From the NCBI GenBank assembly GCA_963576785.1, contig OY756150.1:806001-870000 (forward strand): a DNA stretch of 64,000 nt, in the 5' to 3' direction. The position numbers and the translations under genes are program-made. This document shows, one piece after another, positions 45,845 through 55,607 of this stretch; the stretch's first letter is position 1, and each line of letters begins with the position of its first letter. The stretch is from Chlorophyllum brunneum (Eukaryota > Basidiomycota > Agaricomycetes > Agaricales > Agaricaceae). The notes under the pieces are model-generated. The model saw nothing but the letters and a program-made list of their open reading frames with translations, searched no databases and was not told where the DNA came from.

Positions 45845-48800
45845 ATGTCATATCAGGGAGCTCGTGGCCGGGGGCGTGGGTTCCCTGGGCGAGGCCGGGG
45901 TGGTAACAGTCCCGCCTCGTCAGACTCTGGTACTAGGGGTCGGGGGCGAGGGGGATTTGGTGGTGGTAGTCGTGGTGCCCCACCTGGGTACTTGCCATGT
46001 CTTCGCTGGATTCATCACATTCTAACGATTATCTTGCCAGTATTTACGCCCCACCTGCCCGCACAATCCAGATTGACGGAAGGCTACGTGACAAATCTCA
46101 GGACGAGCTAATTGCTCGCTTCAAAAGCGTGAAGATCAACGAAACAGATTTTCCTTTGCGCTCCGACTATGGCAAAACAGGGAGGGATGTCGTTCTAAGG
46201 ACCAATCATTTCGCCATGTCTATCCCCAAAGGCCCTTTCTATGAATATGAAGTCGTGATCTCGCCCGCTGTCTCCATTAAACGTGTCAGACGGCGGATCT
46301 TCGAGCTTGCGGAAGACACCTCGGTCTGGAAGGCAACTTTAGCAGGATCTGTCGCCCATGATCATTCAGCGAAGCTTGTTGCATGTCAACCACTCCCCGA
46401 GCCTCTGACAATTCGCGTCCCCTTCTACGATGAGGATGAAGATCCACCTACAGACGGTGCCCCAGCGAGTAAAGAATACACACTCATCATCCAGTTCGCT
46501 CGGACGCTCGAGACCGAGAGTTTGAAAAGGTAGGCGGGGCGTCAGATTGTTCGGCCTGTACTTACGGTCTCTTAGGGTTATTGTAGGAGATCCTCAATAC
46601 CGTACCTATGACATCATACCTATCATTTCAGCCCTTAATCTCATTCTGGCTGCCCATCCCACTCGATCTGGGGGTGGGGGGGTTATGGTTGGGCGCAACA
46701 AGTTCTTCATGCCAAACAGTGGTCCCTCCATGCCCCTTGGAGGGGGGCTGGAGGCCGTCCGAGGGTTCTACTCTTCCGTTCGGACTGCCCACAATCAGCT
46801 CATGGTCAATGTCAATGGTAAGGCCTCTTGATATCGTACGAGGATAAATCACTTATTCCCATAGTCTGCACAACGGCGTTTTACAAGCCCGGAAATTTAG
46901 CTGATGCCATGCGCGAGTTCATGAGGATGAGCCCTCGCCCCACGCCCTTTGTCAAAGGGCTTCGGGTCAAAGCAACTCATCTCGGATACCGCAAAACGAT
47001 CAAGAAGGCTACCGAGTACACTGCCAACACTTATATCTTCGATTCTGGGGAATTCGGCGAAGTTTCCGTTGCAGGTTATTTCCTCAAGAGTATGTCCTTC
47101 ACACCTGACGAGTGGAATAGATTCTGATATTACCCATCAGAGTACCAGATCCGGCTGAGACATGCGGACCTTCCACTTGTCGACGTTGGAGGCCAGAAAA
47201 CCAATTTCCTTCCCCCAGAACTTTGTGAAATATTGCCCAACCAGCCATACCGTGGGAAGCTTCTCGATGAGCACACAGCTGCTATGATTACTTACTCAGC
47301 GAAGCCTCCCAATGTCAATGCTCAAGCCATTGAATCTCAGGGTTTGCAGGAGCTCGGGTTCATTCAGAACACTTCTACTCTTAGTGCTTTTGGTGTTGGG
47401 ATTGCAAGGGAGATGGCTACTGTCCCTGGCCGTGTCCTCCCCCCTCCAAGAGTCAAATATCGCCAAGACGCTGACGGTGGAGATTTCAAAGCTGATAGGG
47501 CAAGCTGGAATTTGAGGGCAGTCAAATTCGCGAAGGGCGCAGTATTAGAGAACTGGGCCGTCCTCCTTATTCGTGATGGTGGTTTTGAGGAGTTTAAGGG
47601 ACCCAATGATCCCGAGTTGCGCGATGTTGTGAAAGGCTTCGCTGATGCGTGTGGTAGGAGTGGGATGACTGTCAAGGCCATGCCGGCCATTGCAGAAGTC
47701 CAGCTTCCTCCTCATGACAGGAGTGACCCCACTAGGGGAAGTTCCATCACCGCCATTCGTGGAGCGTTGGGTAAGGGCTTCAAGCAGAAGCCAAAAATCA
47801 TCTTGGTCATACTGTCCAGTCATGACAAGTCCATCTATTCAGGACTGAAACGCCTTTGTGATGTTACTCTTGATGTCGGTGAGTTGTTTGCTAGGATCTC
47901 TTTCCTGATCTTTTCCTCATGTTTTCGCGTTACAGTAACTGTTTGTGCTCAGGCAGGTAGGATTCGAGGAGGTGAGGATTTTGAATTTATGAGTTAATCA
48001 ACGCTGATTTTGTTACAGGAGGTCCGCAGTACTATGCAAATGTTGCGTTGAAATTCAATACAAAGCTGGGTGGTGTCAAGTGAGTTGGTCTCTACATCTA
48101 TTCTTTAAGTTAATTATTGCCTTCCAGCCATACTCTCGACAAGAGTAGCTTGACTTGGCTTAAAGAGAAACCCACAATGCTTGTCGGTATTGATGTTACC
48201 CATCCTGGTGTGGCGGCGATAAAGGGCACCCCTTCCATTGCTGCTGTGGTCGGCAGCATCGATGCGGATTATGGCCAGTTCCCCGCTAGCTTACGAATGC
48301 AGGAGTCAAGGAAGGAGGTATGCAAAGTATTTTCAACGTGCTTGAGGTTTCTAAGACTTGGTAGATGGTGTCCGCCCTCGAGTCCATGATGATTGAGAGA
48401 CTGAAGACCTTCCACAAGAGGAACAATAGGTACCCTGATCGTATCCTCGTATACCGTGATGGAGTTTCGGAAGTGAGTCTACTCGGTGCTCCTTAGTACC
48501 TTTCTTGATCCTCGATTTCAGGGGCAATTTGCGATCGTCATTGAGCAGGAATTACCGGCCATTACCGCTGCGTTCCGAAAGATCAATCCCAATTACCGTC
48601 CGAAACTGACCATCGTCATCTGCGTATGGTCATTCTTGCTATACCGCGTTACAAACAACGCTCACTCATCCTCAGGGTAAACGCCATCATACTCGCTTCT
48701 TCCCTACCGACCAGAGGGATGCTGATAGTAAGGCTAATCCCCTACCTGGAACTGTCGTCGATCGGGGGATTACATCAATCTGCCATTTCGACTTCTATCT

Positions 48801-49199
48801 GCAAGGTAGGTATACTTATGAACGTTGAATCGAACCGTTGGCTGACAACGGAATGTCACAGCTCACGGAAGCCTCCAAGGATCAAGCAGGCCTACTCATT
48901 ATTTTGTCATCCACGACGAGATCGGGTTTACGCAAGACAAGCTGCAAACCCTCACCAATAGCATCAGCTACATGTTCGCTCGTGCTACCAAGGCAGTCGG
49001 CCTTGTTTCTCCGGCGTATTATGCTGACCTTGCATGTGAGCGTGGGCGGTGCTACCTACACGAAATGTTGCAGGGTTATCGCAGTGACAACACGACCAAC
49101 ACTAGTATCGAGGAAGAACAGGTTCGAAAAGAAGCTACTAATTACTGGAAAAATGGTCCAACGGGGGATAATATCAAGAACATTATGTTCTATCTATGA
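45845..49199 (+). CDS. AGO: Argonaute (QDE-2 type), complete N-PAZ-MID-PIWI
   Basis: The N-terminus [20 protein letters not shown] is an RGG-rich tail. The N domain has [23 protein letters not shown]1785 is seen as [23 protein letters not shown] is covered by [20 protein letters not shown] and [23 protein letters not shown] includes [20 protein letters not shown] and [24 protein letters not shown] carries the slicer residues: Asp in [11 protein letters not shown], the Glu finger in QESRKE, Asp in [12 protein letters not shown], and the fourth position in [17 protein letters not shown], where Asp replaces the animal His as in many fungal Argonautes. The catalytic set D-E-D-D is complete, so slicing is likely. 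Ends NIKNIMFYL at 49199. Many short exons. It acts in small-RNA-guided silencing in the cytoplasm or nucleus. A broken Dicer-like gene lies convergent downstream. Confidence 0.97.
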
Positions 49200-49664
49200 T
49201 TGCCTCATGTTACCTGTACTTATATATATGCCTCCATCTTTGTTTCTGTAGTTCTGCGTGTACGATAGCTGATTAAACTGCGCATAGCATGTGATAAGAA
49301 GATGGACGAAGAAAAGCGACTCAGGGCTAAATTAAGTTCGTCTGCGACTGCGATGACAACTGTCGTTCTCCGGTTCTTCCAATCTCGAGTGCTTCAAGCT
49401 GGCTTCCAGGGACCATTGCTCTCCAGCTACAGAGGTGCGCTTTCCCCGACTCCGCTGCTCTCGCATAGCCCTGGGTTCTCGGGGAGGCTCGCGGCACCGA
49501 GTGACAGAATTTTGACATCCAGGCAATGTAAATGGCCTCTTCTCGTTACGGATGACTTTGGGTTCGGGGGTCGAGCGCGGTTCATGGACAACGGAGATAG
49601 GAAGTTGGTTGTTCACACTACAGATGCAGGTATGATCGGACCTGAGTGCACCATTATGTCACTC
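49200..49664. other. Interval between Argonaute and the RNase III remnant
   Basis: Contains the Argonaute 3' UTR. On the minus strand, short text such as GEQWSLEASLKHSRLEEPEN at 49380-49440 is faintly like the end of a dsRNA-binding domain, but frames are broken; I do not claim it. Confidence 0.4.
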
Positions 49665-51345
49665 TCACCGATAACCCTCATACCTTCTTCCTTGGCAAGT
49701 GCATGGGGATTCGAGTATCATTATGCAGTACGATCTTGATACGCCTTTCGAGAGTGTCGAGCCTACAGCCTGGGTTCCCTGGGTTCGTTCAATCGGGACG
49801 ATCTGGAGGTTGACCAGCGTGGGTATGAGGGCTTCAACAGGAGACGCTTCGTTACAGGAGGCAGTGTCTTCTTTTGATGGGTCCTCGTCATAGCCAAAGT
49901 CGTCGAGATCAATCGTGAGTCGATGGTTTGCGGCAATCTTGGTATTGAACGGGGCCTTCTTGGGTTTTTGATCTTTAAGAACCATGGCCGCGAAACGTGC
50001 CTCGAGTTCCTCTTCCTTGGATAAAGGGTCAATGTCTTGGCTATCTTGAATGACCTGAAGAGCTGCGGCGTGGAAAGCTAGGGTATCGCTAGCACCGTGA
50101 GGGAGACAGGGCTTGAAGCTTTGTGAGAATCAATACCAATGAAGGTATGGCTGTATCGAGCGCTTGACGAACCTTGGGCCCTCCGTAATGATATCGTGAG
50201 CACGAGTGACGAGGGGTGTGAACCACTTAATTCCCCACTTCATGGCGGCCCTGGCGTCTTGGAAGTGATACCAACCAATCATCGCGTAGACTGCTTGTGT
50301 GAGTTTACTCCGGAGTATTGCTTCGTGATGCTTTGTCTCCAATGTTGTGGACCTAGGGCATGTGATTCGCCAGTCGAAGAGTGATAATTCGGGGTCATCG
50401 ACATCGAAGAACGATCCGAGCTTGAGGAGGGAACCAAGACAGCCGAGTGTCCAGGTGTTGATAACAAGAACCGTGATGCTCTGAGGATGGACAAGGTAAT
50501 CAGTACTGTATATGGGTGAGGGATAAATTGTCGTACAGATATAAGGTGTGCCCCTTTGAGTAGGGCCTTGCGATTCTCGGGATTGAGAGACATGAAGATC
50601 TGGCATACCCAAAACTTGACAAGGTGAGTGGCGATCTCGACCATGTCAAGGTCATTCCCAATATCACCGTTTGTCCCAAAAGCAAATTTGGTACTCTGAG
50701 GGAGAGTAGATAGGGCAGGTTCGGCCATGGTTATGAGGGCATTTGTCCTGAAGTCAAGATAGTCGTAGAGCTTCTCTTGATGTTCCAGGTTATCCAGGAG
50801 ATCGTGTGAGACATAAACTCCCCGCTCAGGTGCGGCCATGGGTCTTTCAAGGTAATCCTCCGTGGCCTTGGCGACCAATGGCTTGAGCATGGTTTCAAAC
50901 CAGTCCTTTGTGACGTCCCAACCGTGGTCTTCATATACGGCACCAACGTAAGCCTCGAATCGGCGAGAACTTTCGGGGGCGAGGTACAATATCGAGGGCT
51001 CCAATCAGCGACGTGTCTAAGGTTAACATCATCTAGGAGAGCATGTCTGTGAAGTTGTAGCTGATATGCAAGCCGTCCGAGGGTATCATTATTAGGGACC
51101 GCTCTGTCGACTACCTGTGGGGGCCCAGATATACGTGACCTCTGCAAGGTACCGGCTAAAGCCACTCACCACTTGCTGGTCTGGACAAAAGTTGTCCTTC
51201 GCTGCCACAAGAGCACAAGTGAGGTTGACGATGTGGTCCCAAGAAATTCCATCAAGTCATTGTTGGCCTCCGTTCCAAGTTTAGCGTTGCGATCTTGTTC
51301 AAGACGCGTCTCGCAGGGTTGCGGCAAAGAACGACGTGCATGTGT
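49665..51345 (-). pseudogene. Tandem RNase III-domain (Dicer-like) gene, apparently disrupted
   Basis: Two RNase III-like units can be read on the minus strand. Unit 1: EANNDLMEFLG then DHIVNLTCALVAAKDN, VPNNDTLGRLAYQLQLHRHA and ESSRRFEAYVGAVYEDHGWD, matching the NExLEFLGD, VSNETLAxIAxxLGL and DAFEAxxGAxY motifs. Unit 2, more diverged: GNDLDMVEIATHLVKFWVCQ, VINTWTLGCLGSLLKLGSFF and KLTQAVYAMIGWYHFQDARA. Two RNase III units in one chain is the Dicer arrangement; no helicase, PAZ or clear dsRBD is seen. Lesions: a one-base frameshift at about 51235-51243 right after FLG; a frame break near 51020 that no normal intron explains; and an in-frame TGA at 50130-50132, after which the same frame stays open to 49665. 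The second-motif Asp before FEA in unit 1 is Arg, so catalysis would be impaired anyway. Canonical introns remain (51115-51169, 54 bp near 50490). Confidence 0.6.
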
Positions 51346-51896
51346 CTAATTTTCGGGGTCATTCAGGTGTGAAGATAGTTCAGAGAAATTGCGCAAATGG
51401 TTCGACAGACGTGCCATGAAGATGGTCGGGACAGGAGAAAAAAACTCCTATTACTTCATGGCCCCCGACCCTGATATGATTTCGCATATATATTGCCAGT
51501 AGAGCGTCTCTCCGCCCGATCCCTTTACCCCTGCCACGGGCTGCTACAAGGTGAGAGAATCCACAAAATAGGGGCAGTAGGATGCTTTCACGAAATAGAT
51601 CCAGCTGTTGTTCTGTGAGGCACCTGCTTCTCATACTGCACTATAGTGTCTAAACCATAAGCTGTTGAAGGGGCTCGAAAAGATAGATAATCACGGATTA
51701 AACGAGCAGGGTGCTGCAGCAATCTACAAGAGCTGGAAAGGTAATTTGAAACGTAGCTGTTGACCACGACACAGTTTCAACACACGCATCTCCTCCAATT
51801 GATTTCGTGGGCACTAAGTGATCTATACATCTAGGCGATATCATAGAAGTTCATATTTCGACGTGGTGGTTACAACAGATTCTGTACTTTGTTTAA
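51346..51896. other. Intergenic, or 5' part of the RNase III gene
   Basis: A minus-strand frame (51380-51634) has no recognisable domain. It may belong to the N-terminus of the broken RNase III gene. No helicase motif is present. Confidence 0.4.
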
Positions 51897-52706
51897 TCAG
51901 GCTGTGGCTTTCACACCTTCCTTCAACGCCTGCCAAGATGCGCGGCTCTGCAGCTCGCCGAGCCATCTCTCCACGTTAGGCCTTCCTTCAGTCAGCTTGA
52001 AACCTGCGAGGGGGAGCATGCTACCGTATGGAAGATGGAAAAGATCGGCAAGTGTGACTTCCTGTTAAGTATTTTGATCACCGTATCCATGCCCTGATCT
52101 ACAGGAGGAAGCACTTACGTCACCACCAAGGTATTTCTGCTTCGATAATATCTCTTCGTAGATATCGACCTTTGCGGTGAGGCGGGTGGTTAATTCATCA
52201 ACCTTCGCTTGTTCAGCTTTTCCACCGTAACGTCTGGGTGATATCAGTGATCCCAGCTTCATATCCATCTGTGTATGACTTACGACTTGATGAGGACTTC
52301 GAATACAAGAGGCGCAGCAAAGGCATCAAAGTTGGAAAGCTCGTTGGAAGCCGCTTGCTCGAACAAGGCACGTTTGTGAAGTTCGGCAGGAATAAGTTTT
52401 GTTCCTTGATTGGGGTACTTCTCCTCGAGGTAGCGAGCGATGGCACGGCTCTCATACAAAATGAAACCATCATCGTCCTATTCAGGACCAACCGTCAAGA
52501 TCTTGAAATCATTGTGAAAGGCTTCAGGTGCTCACGATGTAGGGCACCTGTCCGAAAGGTTGCTTGGCCCTATATCCGGGAGTCTTGTGTTCGCCCTCCG
52601 CAAAATTGACGTTAACAAACTTGAAAGGGATATTCTTCTCGTGGAGGATGGTCGCGACGCGTTTGGTGCAGGTAGAAGTAACAAACCCGTAGAGTGTGAG
52701 GACCAT
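51897..52706 (-). CDS. Glutathione S-transferase, phi-like
   Basis: Starts MVLTLYGFVTSTCTKRVATI at 52706, with the small thioredoxin-fold strand and a Ser/Thr-rich active-site turn. It continues LHEKNIPFKFVNVNFAEGEH, QPFGQVPYI (cis-Pro for glutathione binding), DDDGFILYESRAIARYLEEK (Glu-Ser binding the gamma-glutamyl group) and the helical C-terminal domain RALFEQAASNELSNFDAFAA, KVDIYEEILSKQKYLGGD, EVTLADLFHLPYGSMLP and WLGELQSRASWQALKEGVK. Ends ATA at 51897. About 215 residues, four exons. Conjugates glutathione to electrophiles or reduces peroxides; basidiomycete phi-type GSTs often act in detoxification during wood decay. Confidence 0.93.
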
Positions 52707-53685
52707 GATGATCAAGAGAAAAGATCGGCAGTGGAATTGTAAATGACCCGTGTGGTTTGTAGGACGTCGCTGATGATCATCGATCATCTATGGCTTTTAT
52801 AGAATTTCTGCTTTGGCTCCTGGGAGAATGGACTTGTAAGCAAGTAGGCGTATGATTAGTGCTGACAGGCTGGTATCACGTCACCTAGTATCAAGCCGTC
52901 GCCACATTCTATGATCAAGTCATATCTGGTGCGTCTTTTGGAGTCCCTTGGTAATACTATTATACCCGAATACCAAACTAGTGGCTGACACAGCTCCTTC
53001 AGTTTTCAGGTCCGGTCATTTTCGAGCCGTCAGACGTCGATGAGCTGAATAGTGTGGAGGTCAAAAGGATAAGCCTATCCCCAACATCTTCGACTACGCA
53101 CCCCACAAAGTCACCGAAAATTATGTCGCAAAACAGCCCCCGCAGTTTGAACGTTGACAAGTTCCCATAGACTACTTCGAAGTCAACGCATGGGTTCTAA
53201 TCTCTGGTGGGCCATCCATTACTGTTCTGGACACGTCGCGTTTATAAGGTCAAAGAGTCCGGGTTCTGTATGGTGAAGGCTCAACCAGACGAAGTGCTGC
53301 TAGGAAATGAGTGGTGCCTGGACAAATCTTCCACTCCACAATGCAGTCTGTGCCGATTCCCTAATGGATCTTCGTCGTTCTGCTCTCTAAATGCGGAACT
53401 GTCACATTGGAGAGTGCGCCCGTGAGAAGGTGGACCAAGGTGGAGAGATGTATCGAAACGGAAAAGATTGGGAACGTATACGAGTTTCCGAGAAATAAAT
53501 TGGTTGTATCCCTTTGTTCAAAGAGACGAAATGAAAGGGACGGGGCGAAGTCCTATTGAAGAGCGAGCGATCCTTAGGGATATGTTGTCGATGGAAATAA
53601 ACTGAGCAGGAATTTCCTCGAGCTCTGCATTGCATCCGGAATATGTAATGAAGGAGTGAACTCAACAAGGTGTCTAAGGGGTAAT
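52707..53685. other. Intergenic with coding-like fragments
   Basis: Short + strand fragments look protein-like (GPVIFEPSDVDELNSVEVKR near 53010-53070; PIPNIFDYAPHKVTENYVAK near 53075-53135, in a shifted frame), and a longer piece lies at 53207-53425. No intact gene or known family; possibly the remains of one. Confidence 0.35.
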
Positions 53686-54238
53686 CTAGTGTTCTGCACC
53701 TCCAGATGCTATATGTCCAGCCTTGCTCTTTTGCCAGTGGTCGAAACTCTTGGCCCAGGAATAGACACCATAACCTAGAATGGACAGTCAGTCAGTCAGT
53801 CAGTCAGTCAGTCAGTCAGTCAGTCGATTACCGGTGCTAATGGAGGACGCACCGATACCGAAGGGAATAACCCAGAAGACGAGTTCACCAGCGAGGCGAC
53901 GGTACCCGTTGAAGAGGTAATTGCGGAACATTTGGGGAGCAGACTTGGTCTGCCAGGGCGAGATGGCTGGTTGCGAGCGGGGTATTAGCACGCGGAAAGG
54001 CCAAGTGAGGACCCGAACGCACTATATGTAACGATACCCTTCTGCCTCACACCGGACTTGTCACCCCACCACAGGTTCTAATTATCTGAGTAAATTATCA
54101 ATTCTGTTGTCGCGAAATGCAGAGCCTTACATAGACCTTCGCTGTGGGGGACAGTTTGTGTCAGACTCGGCCTTTGGGTTTGGGGGAGGATAACTCACGT
54201 CCGGGCATGTCGCTTGCGCGTGCAAGTGTGGGCCTCAT
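53686..54238 (-). CDS. QCR8: Cytochrome bc1 complex subunit 8
   Basis: A small subunit of respiratory complex III in the inner mitochondrial membrane. Exons join MRPTLARASDMPG (54238), NLWWGDKSGVRQKGIVTY, AISPWQTKSAPQMFRNYLFN and GYRRLAGELVFWVIPFGIGA to YGVYSWAKSFDHWQKSKAG, ending HIASGGAEH. The order (GxKxGxRQKGIxTYxxSPxxQ, then RR before a single membrane helix, then a YxWxxxxxxxxxSK tail) is that of QCR8. About 105 residues. A CAGT microsatellite fills one of its introns. Divergent from OST4. Confidence 0.9.
53785..53825 (+). repeat. (CAGT)10 microsatellite in a QCR8 intron
   Basis: Ten perfect CAGT units plus one base, between two QCR8 exons, close to the 3' splice site of that intron (minus strand). 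Confidence 0.95.
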
Positions 54239-54457
54239 GATAATATGTAGGAGAGGTGGTTTTCGGTGCTGAGCACAACCACTCCGTTCCCGTCCGCGTG
54301 AGGGACAAACAGCGCCAAACAACACGGGTCATTCATCGAAGTGCTGGACACGACACGTTAGCTGCACACATAATTCACTCTCGTCGTCGTTAGTCCATCG
54401 TTTCGGCTTCACCGAACACATACTGATGAATCACGTCCCCACAGTGTATTATACACC
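54239..54457. promoter_or_regulatory. Shared divergent promoter QCR8 / OST4
   Basis: 219 bp between the two start codons on opposite strands. Confidence 0.5.
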
Positions 54458-54589
54458 ATGATGTCGCACCAGACCCTGTATTCCCTTGCAAACACACTCG
54501 GCATCCTTGCTATGTTCGCAGTGGTCGGTTATCACATCGTGGCTGTCAACGCACGGCATTTGGAGAACAGTAACCACAAGACTCAGTAA
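54458..54589 (+). CDS. OST4: Oligosaccharyltransferase subunit OST4
   Basis: A 43-residue intronless reading frame: MMSHQTLYSLANTLGILAMF, AVVGYHIVAVNARHLENSNH, KTQ. Size and pattern match OST4, the tiny single-span ER subunit that stabilises the catalytic STT3 subunit in N-glycosylation: a short lumenal start with L-x-x-LAN-x-LG, a membrane helix, then YH-x-VAVN and a polar cytosolic tail. Human and yeast OST4 are 37 and 36 residues, so this one is slightly longer at the C-terminus. A second ATG directly follows the first; either may be used. Confidence 0.88.
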   Translation: MMSHQTLYSLANTLGILAMFAVVGYHIVAVNARHLENSNHKTQ

Positions 54590-55607
54590 TTGTAAGTACG
54601 ATGAACGTCTTCATAACCTCTTTTTTCTGATACTTCTGGAAGTCATTAGAATTTCTTCCTACACACTCCTGCCCGAATCCCCGCTTGTCAGCTTAATTTA
54701 TTTCATCTTCATGGTTCTGGGCTGGCGTGAGGGTCAAATACACAGCACCCCTACTGAACTCAAGGTGAAGAGATCTGCAGTTGAGTCTTTTGTCGTCGGA
54801 ATCGCAGTCGTGCATTCAGGGTTTGTCCCGCTTCGCAAGTTCGGTTGTAGGTTCCGTTAGTGTTTGAACTTGGACACTCAGTACTCAATATTCAATATTG
54901 ATGCGCAATGCCAACACCTGGTGACTCCCCGAGTTCTGAAAAACCTGGGAGCAGATTGAATCTCTACCGTCATCTGATTATTCTTCTCTACTTCCAAAGC
55001 CTTCGGCCTTGACCTGTGACATATGCTAAGGTGGACCGATTGATTCATGAATGTCGCCCCACGTTAGGCCGAGCCGGCATAAGCAGGACAACTAAAACGT
55101 GCATCATAAACAGAAGGACAGCTGGGCACGTTGCTTACTCTCTGCGAATTTCTGTCGTAGAACGGCCGTTTGTCCAGTTTCCAGGAATATTCGTTTCTAG
55201 TCTTTCGCTGACCATTGTACTTGATCCATTTCATAGATTGCCCAGTCACTGTGCTAAGCTTCGATAACCGCTGCTGACCCTGGTGGCTATCAAATGCACT
55301 AACCATAATAATACCCCGAACAATAGCTGCCTCATGGCAGTCGCCTGTTCATCCCGTTCGCGACCCGTGCAAGATCATCACAGCACAATGCATGTCAGAA
55401 TGCACCTCAATCATTAACATTACATGTACGTGACACATGGCTCATTCATATCTGCCTAACCTAGCGCTTAACCCTTTATTATTCTCTTCTCTATACAACC
55501 TCTCCAGTTGACTGCTGGCCAGTTATTAACTTCGCCTCACCGACGACAGGACTCGTACCTCTGCCACTGCCACTGCTGCTGCTGCTGAAGCATCGATTAC
55601 ATCCCTC
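54590..55607. other. Intergenic region
   Basis: Contains the OST4 3' UTR and the upstream region of the P-loop ATPase. A short GCT/CTG repeat (55568-55586) is the only structure noticed. No supported gene. Confidence 0.5.

Noticed and set aside
49310..49530. Possible dsRNA-binding domain at the end of the RNase III gene
   Set aside because: Only faint similarity, split over two frames; not claimed without a profile search.
49302..49739. 145-codon plus-strand open frame after Argonaute
   Set aside because: It overlaps the RNase III gene's C-terminal frame on the other strand, which reads more like a natural protein.
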